Shown here piece after piece: positions 23,929-32,098 of a DNA stretch of 64,000 bases. The notes beneath the pieces were generated by a model, which saw only the letters and a list, made by a program, of their open reading frames with translations, did no database searches and was not told where the DNA came from. A program made the position numbers and the translations under genes. The DNA comes from RYN-230 sp963793825 (GTDB taxonomy: Bacteria > Actinomycetota > Actinomycetes > Streptosporangiales > Streptosporangiaceae). The stretch is from positions 744,001 to 808,000 of the forward strand of contig CAWCBE010000007.1 in assembly GCA_963793825.1 (NCBI GenBank), in the 5' to 3' direction. Numbering within the stretch: position 1 is the stretch's first letter; every line of letters starts with the position of its first letter.

Positions 23929-24520
23929 TTCGATGTACCGAGGTGACCCGGTAGGTCAGGTGCGTCACGCCGGGAGCATCGATGACCCGCACGACCTCAA
24001 GCCCGGCGCTGTCGGCATCCAGGCCGTCCAGCAGGCGGACGCCCCGGCCCAGGATCTTGGGCACCAGGCTGATGATGAGTTCATCGAGCAGCCCGGCCCG
24101 GATGCTCTGCTGGACGACGCTCGCCCCCATCAGGTGCACTCTCTTCCCGCCCGCCATCTCCCGCGCCCGCCCGATCGCCGCCTCGATGCCGTCGGTCACG
24201 AACGTGTAAGGCGGGTCGCCTGCGGGCACCGATCCGGGCACCCGGTGGGTAAGGACGACCAGCGGCAGGCCGGGTACCGGGCCTCGCCCGCCCCAGGCCC
24301 CCGACACGTCGTAGGTCCGGCGCCCGGCGACGACGGCGCCCGTCCCGGCGACCCCCTCATCGAAGAACTCCGTGCTGGGCCTCGCCATCGTGAAGGAGGG
24401 GCTGAAGCGGCTGGGGATATCACCCGCCGTCAGCCAGTCATGCAGTCCTCCCGCACCTCCGTCTGGTCCCGCGATGAACCCATCGAGAGACATAGACAGC
24501 GCCGTCCCGATCACGCCCAC
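23906..24520 (-). CDS. RibD C-terminal/dihydrofolate-reductase-fold protein
   Basis: A 204-residue protein of the DHFR-like family related to the C-terminal domain of RibD, usually NADPH-dependent reductases of unknown substrate. Hallmarks: ALSMSLDGFIAGPDGGAGGL at the N-terminus, VVAGRRTYDVSGAWGG, LVVLTHRVP, and the C-terminal DELIISLVPKILGRGVRLLD. The GTG at 24520 is chosen because GGAGAAGG lies upstream at good spacing. It shares its 3' end with the next gene (hydrolase), with a 23-nt overlap if the longer start of that gene is used. Confidence 0.85.
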   Translation of the reverse strand: MGVIGTALSMSLDGFIAGPDGGAGGLHDWLTAGDIPSRFSPSFTMARPSTEFFDEGVAGTGAVVAGRRTYDVSGAWGGRGPVPGLPLVVLTHRVPGSVPAGDPPYTFVTDGIEAAIGRAREMAGGKRVHLMGASVVQQSIRAGLLDELIISLVPKILGRGVRLLDGLDADSAGLEVVRVIDAPGVTHLTYRVTSVHRSAERLGR

Positions 24521-24635
24521 TCGTCCTTCTCCTAGCCGTTTAGCCCAGGGCTCCCGTCCCATGTGACGGAGGAGAGCCCCGGAAGTCATCGGAACAGACC
24601 CGCAGCGCCCACTGAAGCGGACCACCGTCAGTCAG

Positions 24636-24710
24636 CACCGTTCGTGGCCCGCGTCCCGGGCGCAGAGCTGACTGAGGCCGGCCTGATCGCCTGGTGCCAG
24701 GGGGCACCGA
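24636..24710 (+). pseudogene. possible fragment of an acyl-CoA synthetase C-terminal domain
   Basis: Within a 390-nt spacer lies a ~25-residue stretch, FVARVPGAELTEAGLIAWCQ, that resembles the C-terminal mini-domain of AMP-forming ligases (V-x-x-x-GAELTE-x-x-LIAWCR). Nothing before or after it fits the family, and no start is seen. The rest of the spacer (24521-24910) shows no gene I can support. Confidence 0.25.
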
Positions 24711-24910
24711 GACCATGCAGGCCCTCATCGTCGGGCGCGACATCACCGGCATCGGCGCCTTCACCTAGCCCGCAGGTCGTAGTCCCCGCCTCCCCCGGAC
24801 GGGTTATCCCCCGGCGCGCCCGGGGCCCGCGGCTCCGCCGCCCGGCGGAGCCGGCGTGGTCGCTCCGCCGCCCGATGCGCCGGCCATCGCTGCCTGCCTA
24901 CGCTGCGGCT

Positions 24911-26470
24911 ATGGATATGCCCACAGCATCAGCTGGCCCGCAGGCCGCAGCGGCCGCCCGGCCCGCCCCGCCGGCGGGGCGGCCCGTCCCGGCGGCGAGG
25001 CCGGCCCGGGACAGCCGCTGGGTGGTGTGGATTATCGCGGCGGCCGCGGCGGGCGTCGAGCTGGCGGTGAGCGCCAGGTACGGCTATCACCGGGACGAGC
25101 TGTACTTCCTGGAGGCTGGCCGGCACCTGCAGCTGGGCTACGTGGACCAGCCGGCGCTGACTCCGCTGCTGGCCCGGCTGGAGGCCCTGGCGTTCGGGAA
25201 CACGCTGGCCGGGCTGCGCGTGCTGCCCGCGCTGGGCATGGCCATGCTGGTGCTGCTCACGGCGGCGATGTCCCGGCTGCTCGGCGCGGGCCGGGCTGGC
25301 CAGGTGCTGGCCGCGCTGGCCAGCGCCACCTGCCTGGTGTACCTGGCCGCGATGCACCTGATGTCCACCACGACGCCGTCCTTCGTGCTCTGCGCCCTCA
25401 CCCTGTACCTGATCATGCGGCTGCTGGACAGCGAGGATCCGCGCTGGTGGCTGGCCATCGGGGCGGCGGCCGGCCTGGCGGCGGCGGCCAAGTGGGACAT
25501 CTTCCTGCTGGCCGCCATGCTGGCGGCAGGGTTCCTGGCCACCCCGGCCCGGCGGCTGCTGCGGACCCGTTACCTGCTGGCCGGCCTGGCCATCGCGGCC
25601 GCGGCGGCCGCCCCGGACGTGATCTGGCAGGCGGCGCACGGCTGGCCGCAGCTGGCCTTGTTCCACAGCCTGAACGGGAACGCCGGGAGCAATCGCGCCA
25701 CCTACTGGCTCGCCCTGGTCCTCTACACCGGCCTGGTGCTCACCCCGCTGTGGGTGACCGGGCAGGTGTGGTCGCTGCGCAGCCCGCAGGCCCGCCGGTT
25801 CCGCCCGGTGGCCATCGCGTCGGCCCTCCTGCTGGTACTGATCTTCGTGCTGGGTGGCAAGCCCTACTACGTGGGCGCCCTGTTCACATTCCTGTTCGCG
25901 GCCGGCTCCGTGCCGCTGGGGCGCTGGCTGGAACGGGGCCGCCGCAGGCTGCGCTGGGCCGGGGCGGGCGTGGCCATCGGCCTGTGCGCCGCGCTGAACC
26001 TGCTGTACGCCCTGCCGGTGCTGCCGGCCAGGAACCTGCCCGCCTCGGTCCAGACGATCAACTACACCCTGGTGGAGTCGGTCAGCTGGCCGAAGCTGGT
26101 CGCCCTGGTGGCCCGCGAGTACCACGCACTTCCCCGCGCCGAGCGCGGCCACACCGCCCTGCTGGCCAGCAACTACGGCGAGGCCGGGGCGATCGACCGC
26201 TACGGGCCCGGCTTCGGCCTTCCCCAGGCCTACAGCGGGCACAACAGCTTCTGGTTCTGGGGACCGCCGCCGGCCGCCGACACCACCGTGATCGCGGTGA
26301 ACATCGACCCGTCCCTGCTGCACCGCGAGTTCGCCCGGGTCCGGGCGGTCGCGACGTTCTGGAACGGGCTCGGCCTAAACGACCAGGAGCAGGGCGTGCG
26401 CATCTACGTGGCCTCCGGCCTGAAGTCCGGCTGGGCCGCCGCCTGGCCCGCCTTCCGGCACTACGACTGA
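24911..26470 (+). CDS. GT39/ArnT-type membrane glycosyltransferase
   Basis: Polytopic protein of 519 residues of the dolichol/undecaprenyl-phosphate sugar transferase superfamily. A disordered Ala/Pro-rich N-terminus (~35 residues) precedes TM1 (WVVWIIAAAAAGVELAVSAR). The catalytic extracytoplasmic loop RYGYHRDELYFLEAGRHLQ with its acidic residues follows directly, then YVDQPALTPLLARL. About ten further TM helices include LVLIFVLGGKPYYVGALFTF. A C-terminal soluble part follows (~130 residues, NYGEAGAIDRYGPGFGLPQA). Such enzymes move a sugar from a lipid carrier to lipid, cell-wall polymer or protein outside the membrane. The ATG at 24911 has no good ribosome site; the ATG at 24917 is an alternative. 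It overlaps the convergent kinase by 10 nt. Confidence 0.85.
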   Translation: MDMPTASAGPQAAAAARPAPPAGRPVPAARPARDSRWVVWIIAAAAAGVELAVSARYGYHRDELYFLEAGRHLQLGYVDQPALTPLLARLEALAFGNTLAGLRVLPALGMAMLVLLTAAMSRLLGAGRAGQVLAALASATCLVYLAAMHLMSTTTPSFVLCALTLYLIMRLLDSEDPRWWLAIGAAAGLAAAAKWDIFLLAAMLAAGFLATPARRLLRTRYLLAGLAIAAAAAAPDVIWQAAHGWPQLALFHSLNGNAGSNRATYWLALVLYTGLVLTPLWVTGQVWSLRSPQARRFRPVAIASALLLVLIFVLGGKPYYVGALFTFLFAAGSVPLGRWLERGRRRLRWAGAGVAIGLCAALNLLYALPVLPARNLPASVQTINYTLVESVSWPKLVALVAREYHALPRAERGHTALLASNYGEAGAIDRYGPGFGLPQAYSGHNSFWFWGPPPAADTTVIAVNIDPSLLHREFARVRAVATFWNGLGLNDQEQGVRIYVASGLKSGWAAAWPAFRHYD

Positions 26471-27516
26471 CCGTTGACCGAGGCCCGCCGGGCCAGCTGG
26501 TCCGCGGCGTCCCGGCCCGGGGCACTGGCCGTGCCGCCCGGCGCGCCGGTGGACAGCGCGCCGGCCGCGCAGCCCAGCGCGGCCGCCCGGGCCAGGGACT
26601 GGCCGCCGAGCAGGCCGGCGATCAGGCCGGCGTTGAAGCAGTCGCCCGCGCCGGTGGCGTCCACCGGGGCCACCGGGGGCAGGCTCACCCGCTGCTCCAG
26701 CGGCCCGTCCACGCACAGCGCGCCCCGCTCACCGAGCTTGACCACCAGCCTGCGCCCGGCCGCGGCCAGCACCCGGGCCGCGCCGGCCAGGCCGGTCTCC
26801 CCGCCCAGGCCCGCCGCTCCGGCCACCCGGAGCGCCTCCGCCAGCCGGAACGCCTCGGCCTCGTTGGGCAGCAGCAGGTCGGCCTGGGCCATCGCGGCGG
26901 CCAGGTGCTCATCCCCCCACCGCCCGGACGGGTCCCAGTTGGTGTCCAGCGAGGTGGTGGCGCCCGCCGCCCGGGCCGCCGCCAGCAGGCCGGCCAGGCC
27001 AGGGCCGAGTGATCCCTCGAGCAGGAAGTAGGAGCTGGCGTGCACGTGCCGGGCCCGGGCCAGCAGCGTGCCGGGGACATCCGCGGCGGTCAGCGAGGCC
27101 ACCGCCCCCAGCGCGGTGAGAATGGCCCGGTCCCGGCCCCGGGACAGCGCCACCGTGATCCCGGTGGGCAGCTGGCCGCGGACGGCCACCGCCGCCACAT
27201 CCACCCCTTCCCCGGCCAGCTGGCTGAGCATGAACTCCCCGGCCGGGTCGGCGCCGACCGCGGCGACCAGCGCGACGGAGAGCCCGAGCCGGGCCGCGGC
27301 GACCGCGGTGATGGCCGCCGAACCGCCGATGACCAGCGAGATGCCCGGCACCAGCTTCTCCTGCTGGCCGAAGGCGGGGGTGACGTCCTCGCCGAGCACG
27401 AGCACGTCGGGGTTGCAGTCGCCCAGCACCACGAGGTCCACGGCCGGGCCAGCGGCCCCTGCGCCAGCCGCCTTCCGATCAGCCGCCCCCCGATCAGCCG
27501 CCCCCCGATCAGCCAC
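26461..27516 (-). CDS. PfkB-family carbohydrate kinase
   Basis: Sugar or nucleoside kinase of the ribokinase fold, 351 residues. N-terminal motif VDLVVLGDCNPDVLVLGEDV, GG motif SLVIGGSAAITAVAAARLGL, and the C-terminal catalytic signature PVDATGAGDCFNAGLIAGLL with the Asp base. It is last in the sugar operon, behind the DeoR gene, and could phosphorylate the imported sugar (galactosamine or galactose type) at C6 or C1; this is inferred from position. The start is the GTG at 27516, just downstream of the DeoR stop with GGAGG upstream. The first residues (VADRGAADRGAADR) come from an in-frame 15-bp tandem repeat, so the true N-terminus may vary between strains. Confidence 0.85.
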   Translation of the reverse strand: MADRGAADRGAADRKAAGAGAAGPAVDLVVLGDCNPDVLVLGEDVTPAFGQQEKLVPGISLVIGGSAAITAVAAARLGLSVALVAAVGADPAGEFMLSQLAGEGVDVAAVAVRGQLPTGITVALSRGRDRAILTALGAVASLTAADVPGTLLARARHVHASSYFLLEGSLGPGLAGLLAAARAAGATTSLDTNWDPSGRWGDEHLAAAMAQADLLLPNEAEAFRLAEALRVAGAAGLGGETGLAGAARVLAAAGRRLVVKLGERGALCVDGPLEQRVSLPPVAPVDATGAGDCFNAGLIAGLLGGQSLARAAALGCAAGALSTGAPGGTASAPGRDAADQLARRASVNGQS

Positions 27517-27536
27517 CCCCCGATCAGGCGCCTCCG
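27477..27536. repeat. 15-bp tandem repeat, four units
   Basis: Units GATCAGCCGCCCCCC start at 27477, 27492, 27507 (one change) and 27522 (diverged). On the coding strand they encode repeated DRGAA at the N-terminus of the PfkB kinase, across its start region and the end of the spacer after the DeoR gene. Confidence 0.85.
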
Positions 27537-27538
27537 GG

Positions 27539-28324
27539 TCAGGCGGTGACAACGTCGACCCCAGCGTCTTCCAACCGGGCCGCCTCCTCGGCGGCGATGC
27601 CGGTGTCGGTGACCAGGACGTCAATCTCGCTGGTGGTGCAGATCCGGGCGAAAGCCCGGCGGCCCACCTTGGAGCTGTCCGCGGCCACGATGACCCGGCT
27701 GGCCTGCCGGGCCATCAGCCGGTTGATGCTGGCCTCTCCCTCGTGGTGCGCGGTAGCGCCCGCGACAGCGTCGATGCCGTCCACCCCGAGGATGGCCACG
27801 TCCAGGGTGACCTGCTCCAGCACCCCGGTGGCCAGCGGCCCGATCAGTTCATAGGACTGCGGGCGGGCCACCCCGCCGGTCGTCACGATCTTGATGTGCT
27901 GCCGGACGGCCAGCTCGGTCGCGATGTTCAGCGCATTGGTAACCACGGTAACCGCGGGCGACGCGGCCCCCGAGGCCAGGTCGGGCCGGGTGGCCAGGGC
28001 CCGGGCCACCTCCGTGGTGGTGGTGCCGCCGTTCAGCCCGGCGACCTGCCCGGCCCGGACCAGGCCGGCCGCGACAGCCGCGATGCGCTGCTTCTCGGAG
28101 GGGTGCCGCTCCGACTTGTAGCGCAGCGGCAGGTCGTAGTTGACCCCCTTGGCCACGGCCCCGCCGCGGATCCGGGTGAGCATCTGCTGCTGGGCGAGCT
28201 CGTCGAAGTCCCGCCGGACCGTTGCGGCCGACACGTCCAGCGCCTTGGCGGCGTCCTCCACCTGCAGCTGGCCCGCCGCGGCCAGCAGCTCCAGCAGCTC
28301 ATTCCACCGGCGATAACGACTCAC
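27539..28324 (-). CDS. DeoR-family transcriptional repressor
   Basis: Regulator of 261 residues. The N-terminal DeoR helix-turn-helix reads RWNELLELLAAAGQLQVEDA with recognition helix SAATVRRDFDELAQQQML. The C-terminal sugar-phosphate sensor domain carries GLNGGTTTTEVARAL, TVVTNALNIATELA, VAILGVDGIDA and VIVAADSSKVGRRAF. The family binds phosphorylated sugars; given the neighbours, the inducer may be tagatose- or galactosamine-phosphate, as for AgaR (inference). The GTG start overlaps the aldolase gene by 26 nt, so it is coupled to the operon it probably controls. Confidence 0.92.
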   Translation of the reverse strand: MSRYRRWNELLELLAAAGQLQVEDAAKALDVSAATVRRDFDELAQQQMLTRIRGGAVAKGVNYDLPLRYKSERHPSEKQRIAAVAAGLVRAGQVAGLNGGTTTTEVARALATRPDLASGAASPAVTVVTNALNIATELAVRQHIKIVTTGGVARPQSYELIGPLATGVLEQVTLDVAILGVDGIDAVAGATAHHEGEASINRLMARQASRVIVAADSSKVGRRAFARICTTSEIDVLVTDTGIAAEEAARLEDAGVDVVTA

Positions 28325-29228
28325 CGGGGCCTCCCGCCCTCACGACCGGACTCCCCGGCCCGTCCCGCGGGCCGGCCTCTCGCTGCCCTGACGGCCCGGC
28401 GCTGATCACCCGGAGCAGCCGGGCCACCTCGGGGGCGATCGCAGCACGCCCCGCCGAACCGTACCGCCTGGGATCGACCATCGCCGCATCGCCGCCCAGG
28501 CAATGCCGGACGGCGGCGGTGAACACCTTGTTCAGCTGGGTGGCGACATTGATTTTCGTCATCCCGGCGCTGATCGCCGCGGCCAGGTCACCGTCCGGCA
28601 CGCCGGAGGAGCCGTGCAGCACCAGCGGGACGCCGACCACCCGGCGGATCCGGGCGATCAGCCCGAGATCCAGGACCGCGTCCCGGATCAGCATGGCGTG
28701 CGAGCTGCCCACCGCGACCGCGAGCGCGTCCACGCCGGTGGCCGCGACATAGTCGGCCGCCTCGTCCGGATCGGTACGGGCGCGCGGTGAATGCACGCCA
28801 TTCTTGCCGCCGATCTCGCCGAGTTCCGCCTCCACCCACACCCCCCGCTGATGGCACCAGACCGCCACGGCCTCGGTGGCCCCGACATTCGCCGCATACG
28901 GCAGCGCCGAGGCGTCAAACATGACGGACCCGAGGCCGAGCCGGGCGGCCGCCTGGACCAGGTCCACGGTGGTCGCATGGTCCAGGTGCACCGCGACCGG
29001 CACCGCGGCGGACCGCGCGATGGACAGGCAGGCACCGGCGATGGGCTCCAGCGCACCGTGGTAAGCGACGCAGTTCTCGCTGATCTGCAGCACCACCGGG
29101 GTCCCGGCGTCCTCGGCCCCCGCGACGATCGCCTCGGCATGCTCGATGCCGATGACGTTGAACGCGCCGACCCCGCGTCCGGCCGCCCGGGCCGGCCCGA
29201 TGATCTCGCCCATGGCGGACAGCGGCAT
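28299..29228 (-). CDS. class II fructose/tagatose-bisphosphate aldolase (KbaY/GatY type)
   Basis: Zn-dependent aldolase of 309 residues that cleaves a ketohexose 1,6-bisphosphate into two triose phosphates. Motifs: GRGVGAFNVIGIEHAEAIVA, Zn-binding VAVHLDHATT, EAELGEIGGKNGVH and the phosphate-binding PLVLHGSSGVPDGDLAAAIS, then GMTKINVATQLNKVF. The length and the absence of the longer FbaA insert fit the tagatose-bisphosphate branch. The C-terminal ~35 residues (GQREAGPRDGPGSP) are extra. The ATG overlaps the stop of the kinase gene (TGATG). With that kinase and the SIS protein it completes the tagatose-6-phosphate route. Confidence 0.9.
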   Translation of the reverse strand: MPLSAMGEIIGPARAAGRGVGAFNVIGIEHAEAIVAGAEDAGTPVVLQISENCVAYHGALEPIAGACLSIARSAAVPVAVHLDHATTVDLVQAAARLGLGSVMFDASALPYAANVGATEAVAVWCHQRGVWVEAELGEIGGKNGVHSPRARTDPDEAADYVAATGVDALAVAVGSSHAMLIRDAVLDLGLIARIRRVVGVPLVLHGSSGVPDGDLAAAISAGMTKINVATQLNKVFTAAVRHCLGGDAAMVDPRRYGSAGRAAIAPEVARLLRVISAGPSGQREAGPRDGPGSPVVRAGGPGESLSPVE

Positions 29229-30181
29229 CAGCTGGCCTCCTCTGGCTGCACGGTCACTGCGGCCAGCGCGCTGGCGTAGTGGTCGTGGCTGAACTCCCCG
29301 GCCACCGGCGCCGCGGCGGTCGCGGTGCCGAGAGCCACCGCGTGCCGCAGCCGCTCGTCCCACGGGCGGCCGAGGACCAGCCCGTGCGCCAGGCCGGCGG
29401 CCACCGCGTCGCCGGCCCCGGTCGGGTTCCCGGTCACCGCGGCGGCCGGCCGTGCCTGCCAGCTGCCGTCCTCGGTCGCGGCCAGCAGGCCCTCGGCCCC
29501 CAGCGAGGCCACCACCGCCTGGGCGCCAGCCGCCCGGAGCCGGTGGGCGGCGTCCGCCACCGCCCGCCGGTCGGTGCCCCCGGCCCGGGACAGCGGCCGG
29601 CCAGCCAGCGCCTCCAGCTCAGCCAGGTTCGGCTTCACGATGGCGGGCCGCGCGGCCGCCCCGGCCAGCAGTGCCTCGCCGTGCGTGTCGAGGAGCGCGG
29701 GCACCCCGGCCGCGCTGGCCAGCCCGATTAGCGTGGCGTAACTGCCCGCGGGAAGCCCCGGCGGCAGGCTGCCGGACAGCACCACGGCCGCGCACCCGCT
29801 CAGGGCCTCCTGATACATAACGGCAAACGCCGCGAACTCCCCCGCGCCGATCCCCGGGCCGGGCTCGCTGAACAAGGCGGTGCCACCACTCCGCTCGTCC
29901 ACGACGGTGAACGTCCGGCGGGTCTCGCCGCTGACCGGCGTGAAGGCGGCAGGCACCCCCAGCTCGCTGAGCGCCGCGCCGACCCCGTCGCCGGTGACCC
30001 CGCCGGCCAGCCCCATGACCAGCACCTCGGCGCCGAGAGCGCGGAGCGTGCGGGCCACGTTCAGCCCCTTGCCGCCGGGCCGGGCGTGAACCGCACTGGG
30101 CCGGTTCACGCCCGCCCAGTCCACGGCGGGCACCTGGTGGGTGATGTCCAGGGCCGGGTTGAGGCAGACGACGACGATCAT
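29228..30181 (-). CDS. 1-phosphofructokinase/tagatose-6-phosphate kinase family (LacC/FruK type)
   Basis: Kinase of 317 residues adding the second phosphate to a ketohexose phosphate. N-terminal signature VVVCLNPALDITHQVPAVDW, substrate motif ARPGGKGLNVARTLRALG, SGSLPPGLPAGSYATL, and the C-terminal ATP/base motif TGNPTGAGDAVAAGLAHGLV. Operon position between a SIS isomerase/deaminase and a class II aldolase supports tagatose-6-phosphate as substrate. Fructose-1-phosphate is less likely, since no PTS genes are present. The ATG at 30181 is the family-typical start (MIVVVCLNPALD). Confidence 0.88.
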   Translation of the reverse strand: MIVVVCLNPALDITHQVPAVDWAGVNRPSAVHARPGGKGLNVARTLRALGAEVLVMGLAGGVTGDGVGAALSELGVPAAFTPVSGETRRTFTVVDERSGGTALFSEPGPGIGAGEFAAFAVMYQEALSGCAAVVLSGSLPPGLPAGSYATLIGLASAAGVPALLDTHGEALLAGAAARPAIVKPNLAELEALAGRPLSRAGGTDRRAVADAAHRLRAAGAQAVVASLGAEGLLAATEDGSWQARPAAAVTGNPTGAGDAVAAGLAHGLVLGRPWDERLRHAVALGTATAAAPVAGEFSHDHYASALAAVTVQPEEAS

Positions 30182-30195
30182 GGCGGCCGGCTGGC

Positions 30196-31119
30196 TCAGC
30201 GGGGGGCCAGGATGACCGAGCGGGCCAGGTTCCGCGGCCGGTCCGGGTCGAGTCCCCGCTCCCGCGCCAGGGCCACCGCCACCCGCTGCACCCGGACCAG
30301 TTCCGCGAGCGGGTCCTCGGTGCTGAACCACGCGGTGCCGCCGGCTGCGGCGATCTCGAGGTCCAGCCCGTCCGGCGGGGTCCCGAACAGCCACACGATG
30401 CTGCCGGCGCCAGTCACCGCGACCGGGCCATGCCGGTATTCCATGGCCGGATAGGCCTCCGTCCACATGCCGGCCGCCTCACGCAGCTTGAGCGCGGCCT
30501 CCTGGGCCAGGCCATAGGTCCAGCCGGTGCCCAGGAAGGTGAACTGGCGGGCGGTCAGTATCTCCGGCGGCAGCGGCGCCGCCAGCGCCCGGTCCGCCGC
30601 GGCTATGGCGGGCTCGATGTCCTCGCCCAGGTGGGCACGGAGCAGGGCCAGCTCGGTGGTGGCGAAGCGGGTCTGCACCACCGACTCCTCGTCCGCGAAT
30701 CCCAGGTCGATGACCACGTCAGCGGACTGCGCCGCCGGGGTCCCGGCCACCGTGAGCGCGACGGTGGGCACCGTGCCGCGGAGCCGGTCCAGCAGCTGGA
30801 GGATCTCGGTGGTGGTACCGGACCGGGACAGCACCAGGACCCGGTCGTAACGGCGGAGCGGTGGCATCTCGGAGGCGGCGAAGGCGTCGGTCTCCCCGTG
30901 CCCAGACGCTTCCCGGGCCGCCGCGTAGGACTGGGCCATGAACCACGAGGTGCCGCAGCCGGCTACCGCGACCCGCTCACCGCGGGCGGGCAGGGCCGCC
31001 GCGACGTCCGCGGCCAGCCCGGCGGCCCGGCGCCAGCAGGCGGGCTGCGATGCCAGTTCCTGCTCCGTCCAGCCGCCCGCGGCCAGTTCCTCCTGCATCG
31101 CTGGGGCCTCCTCGCCCAT
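30196..31119 (-). CDS. double-SIS domain sugar-phosphate isomerase/deaminase (AgaS-like)
   Basis: Protein of 307 residues made of two SIS domains and related to the isomerase half of GlmS. First domain: RVAVAGCGTSWFMAQSYAAA, RVLVLSRSGTTTEILQLLDR. Second: FTFLGTGWTYGLAQEAALKL followed by AMEYRHGPVAVTGAGSIVWL, the GlmS/AgaS-type signature. AgaS converts galactosamine-6-phosphate to tagatose-6-phosphate and ammonia, and the next two genes would process that product. The ATG at 31119 has AGAGGAGTG upstream; in-frame GTG and TTG codons just before it are rejected. Two tandem palindromes lie between this gene and malG-type permease gene. Confidence 0.87.
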   Translation of the reverse strand: MGEEAPAMQEELAAGGWTEQELASQPACWRRAAGLAADVAAALPARGERVAVAGCGTSWFMAQSYAAAREASGHGETDAFAASEMPPLRRYDRVLVLSRSGTTTEILQLLDRLRGTVPTVALTVAGTPAAQSADVVIDLGFADEESVVQTRFATTELALLRAHLGEDIEPAIAAADRALAAPLPPEILTARQFTFLGTGWTYGLAQEAALKLREAAGMWTEAYPAMEYRHGPVAVTGAGSIVWLFGTPPDGLDLEIAAAGGTAWFSTEDPLAELVRVQRVAVALARERGLDPDRPRNLARSVILAPR

Positions 31120-31139
31120 CAACACTCCTCTTTCTTCAA

Positions 31140-31179
31140 GTGAAGGCAGGTCTTCTCACGTGAAGGCAAGCCTTCTATC
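31140..31179. repeat. two tandem 20-bp palindromic repeats in the operon spacer
   Basis: GTGAAGGCAGGTCTTCTCAC (31140-31159) is followed at once by GTGAAGGCAAGCCTTCTATC (31160-31179). Each contains a GAAGGC/GCCTTC-type palindrome (GAAGGCAAGCCTTC is perfect). They fill the 61-nt gap between the second permease gene and the SIS gene. They could be tandem operators for the DeoR protein or RNA hairpins tuning expression of the downstream genes. Confidence 0.75.
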
Positions 31180-31180
31180 C

Positions 31181-32098
31181 TCATGTCCCGGCCAGCCCCG
31201 TGGCGGCGACCGACCGGATGAAGTAGCGCTGGGCCAGGAAGAAGATGGCCAGCATCGGGACCAGGCTCATCACGTTGGCCGCCATCAGCAGGGTCCACTC
31301 CGTGGCGTGCGCCCCCTGGAAGGTGGCCAGGCCCAGCGGCAGCGTCATCTGGTTGGTGGAAGTGATCGCGATCAGCGGCCACAGGAAGTTGTTCCAGGAA
31401 TCCAGGAACGTCAGCGCGGCCAGTGTGGCCAGCGCCGGGGCGGCCAGCGGCAGCACGATCTTGATCAGCACGGTGAGCCGGCTGGCCCCGTCCACCCGGG
31501 CTGACTCCTCGTACTCCAGCGGCAGGGTCCGGAAGAACTGGCGCAGGAAGAAGATGCCGAACGCGGTGGCCGCGTTGGGCAGGATGAGCGCGCCGATGTG
31601 GTCGATCCCCACCGCGGCCAGCACGTGCACGCCCAGCCACTTGGTGATGATGAACTGCGGGATCATCGTGACCTGGAACGGCACCATCAGCGTGGCCATG
31701 ATCACGGCGAACAGGGCGGTCCGGCCGAGGAAGCGGAACCGGGCGAACGCGTACCCGGCCAGCGAGCACAGCACCAGGTTGCACAGCACGGTGAGCACCG
31801 CGACTACGGTGCTGTTGATGAAGAAATGGCCGAACGGCGCGCTGTTCAGCGCGTCCGGGTAGTTGGCGAAACTCAGCTTGTGCGGGATGAGCACCGGCGG
31901 GAAGTGCAGCGCCTCGGGCAGGGTCTCCACCGACGTGATCAGCAGCCAGAAGAACGGGAAGATCAGGACCAGGGTGGCCGGGACCAGGACCAGGTGCCAC
32001 GGGCTGAACGGCAGCCGCCACCGGCGCCGTCCGGCGGAGACGCCGCCGCCGGCGGAGGACGAGAGCCCGCCACGGGCGGGGGCCGAGGTCGCCGTCAT
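31181..32098 (-). CDS. carbohydrate ABC transporter permease (MalG/LacG type)
   Basis: Inner-membrane permease of 305 residues with six TM helices after a Ser/Gly-rich start. The ATPase-contact EAA loop is EESARVDGASRLTVLIKIVL. TM1 is LVLVPATLVLIFPFFWLLIT, and the C-terminal end is FLAQRYFIRSVAATGLAGT. It pairs with the permease at 33430-34395. The ATG at 32098 now directly abuts a transposable element, and no ribosome site is left upstream of it; before insertion it overlapped the preceding stop codon (ATGA). Expression after insertion is therefore doubtful unless the element supplies signals. No ATPase gene is present, as is common for this class, which uses a shared MsiK-type ATPase. Confidence 0.92.
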   Translation of the reverse strand: MTATSAPARGGLSSSAGGGVSAGRRRWRLPFSPWHLVLVPATLVLIFPFFWLLITSVETLPEALHFPPVLIPHKLSFANYPDALNSAPFGHFFINSTVVAVLTVLCNLVLCSLAGYAFARFRFLGRTALFAVIMATLMVPFQVTMIPQFIITKWLGVHVLAAVGIDHIGALILPNAATAFGIFFLRQFFRTLPLEYEESARVDGASRLTVLIKIVLPLAAPALATLAALTFLDSWNNFLWPLIAITSTNQMTLPLGLATFQGAHATEWTLLMAANVMSLVPMLAIFFLAQRYFIRSVAATGLAGT

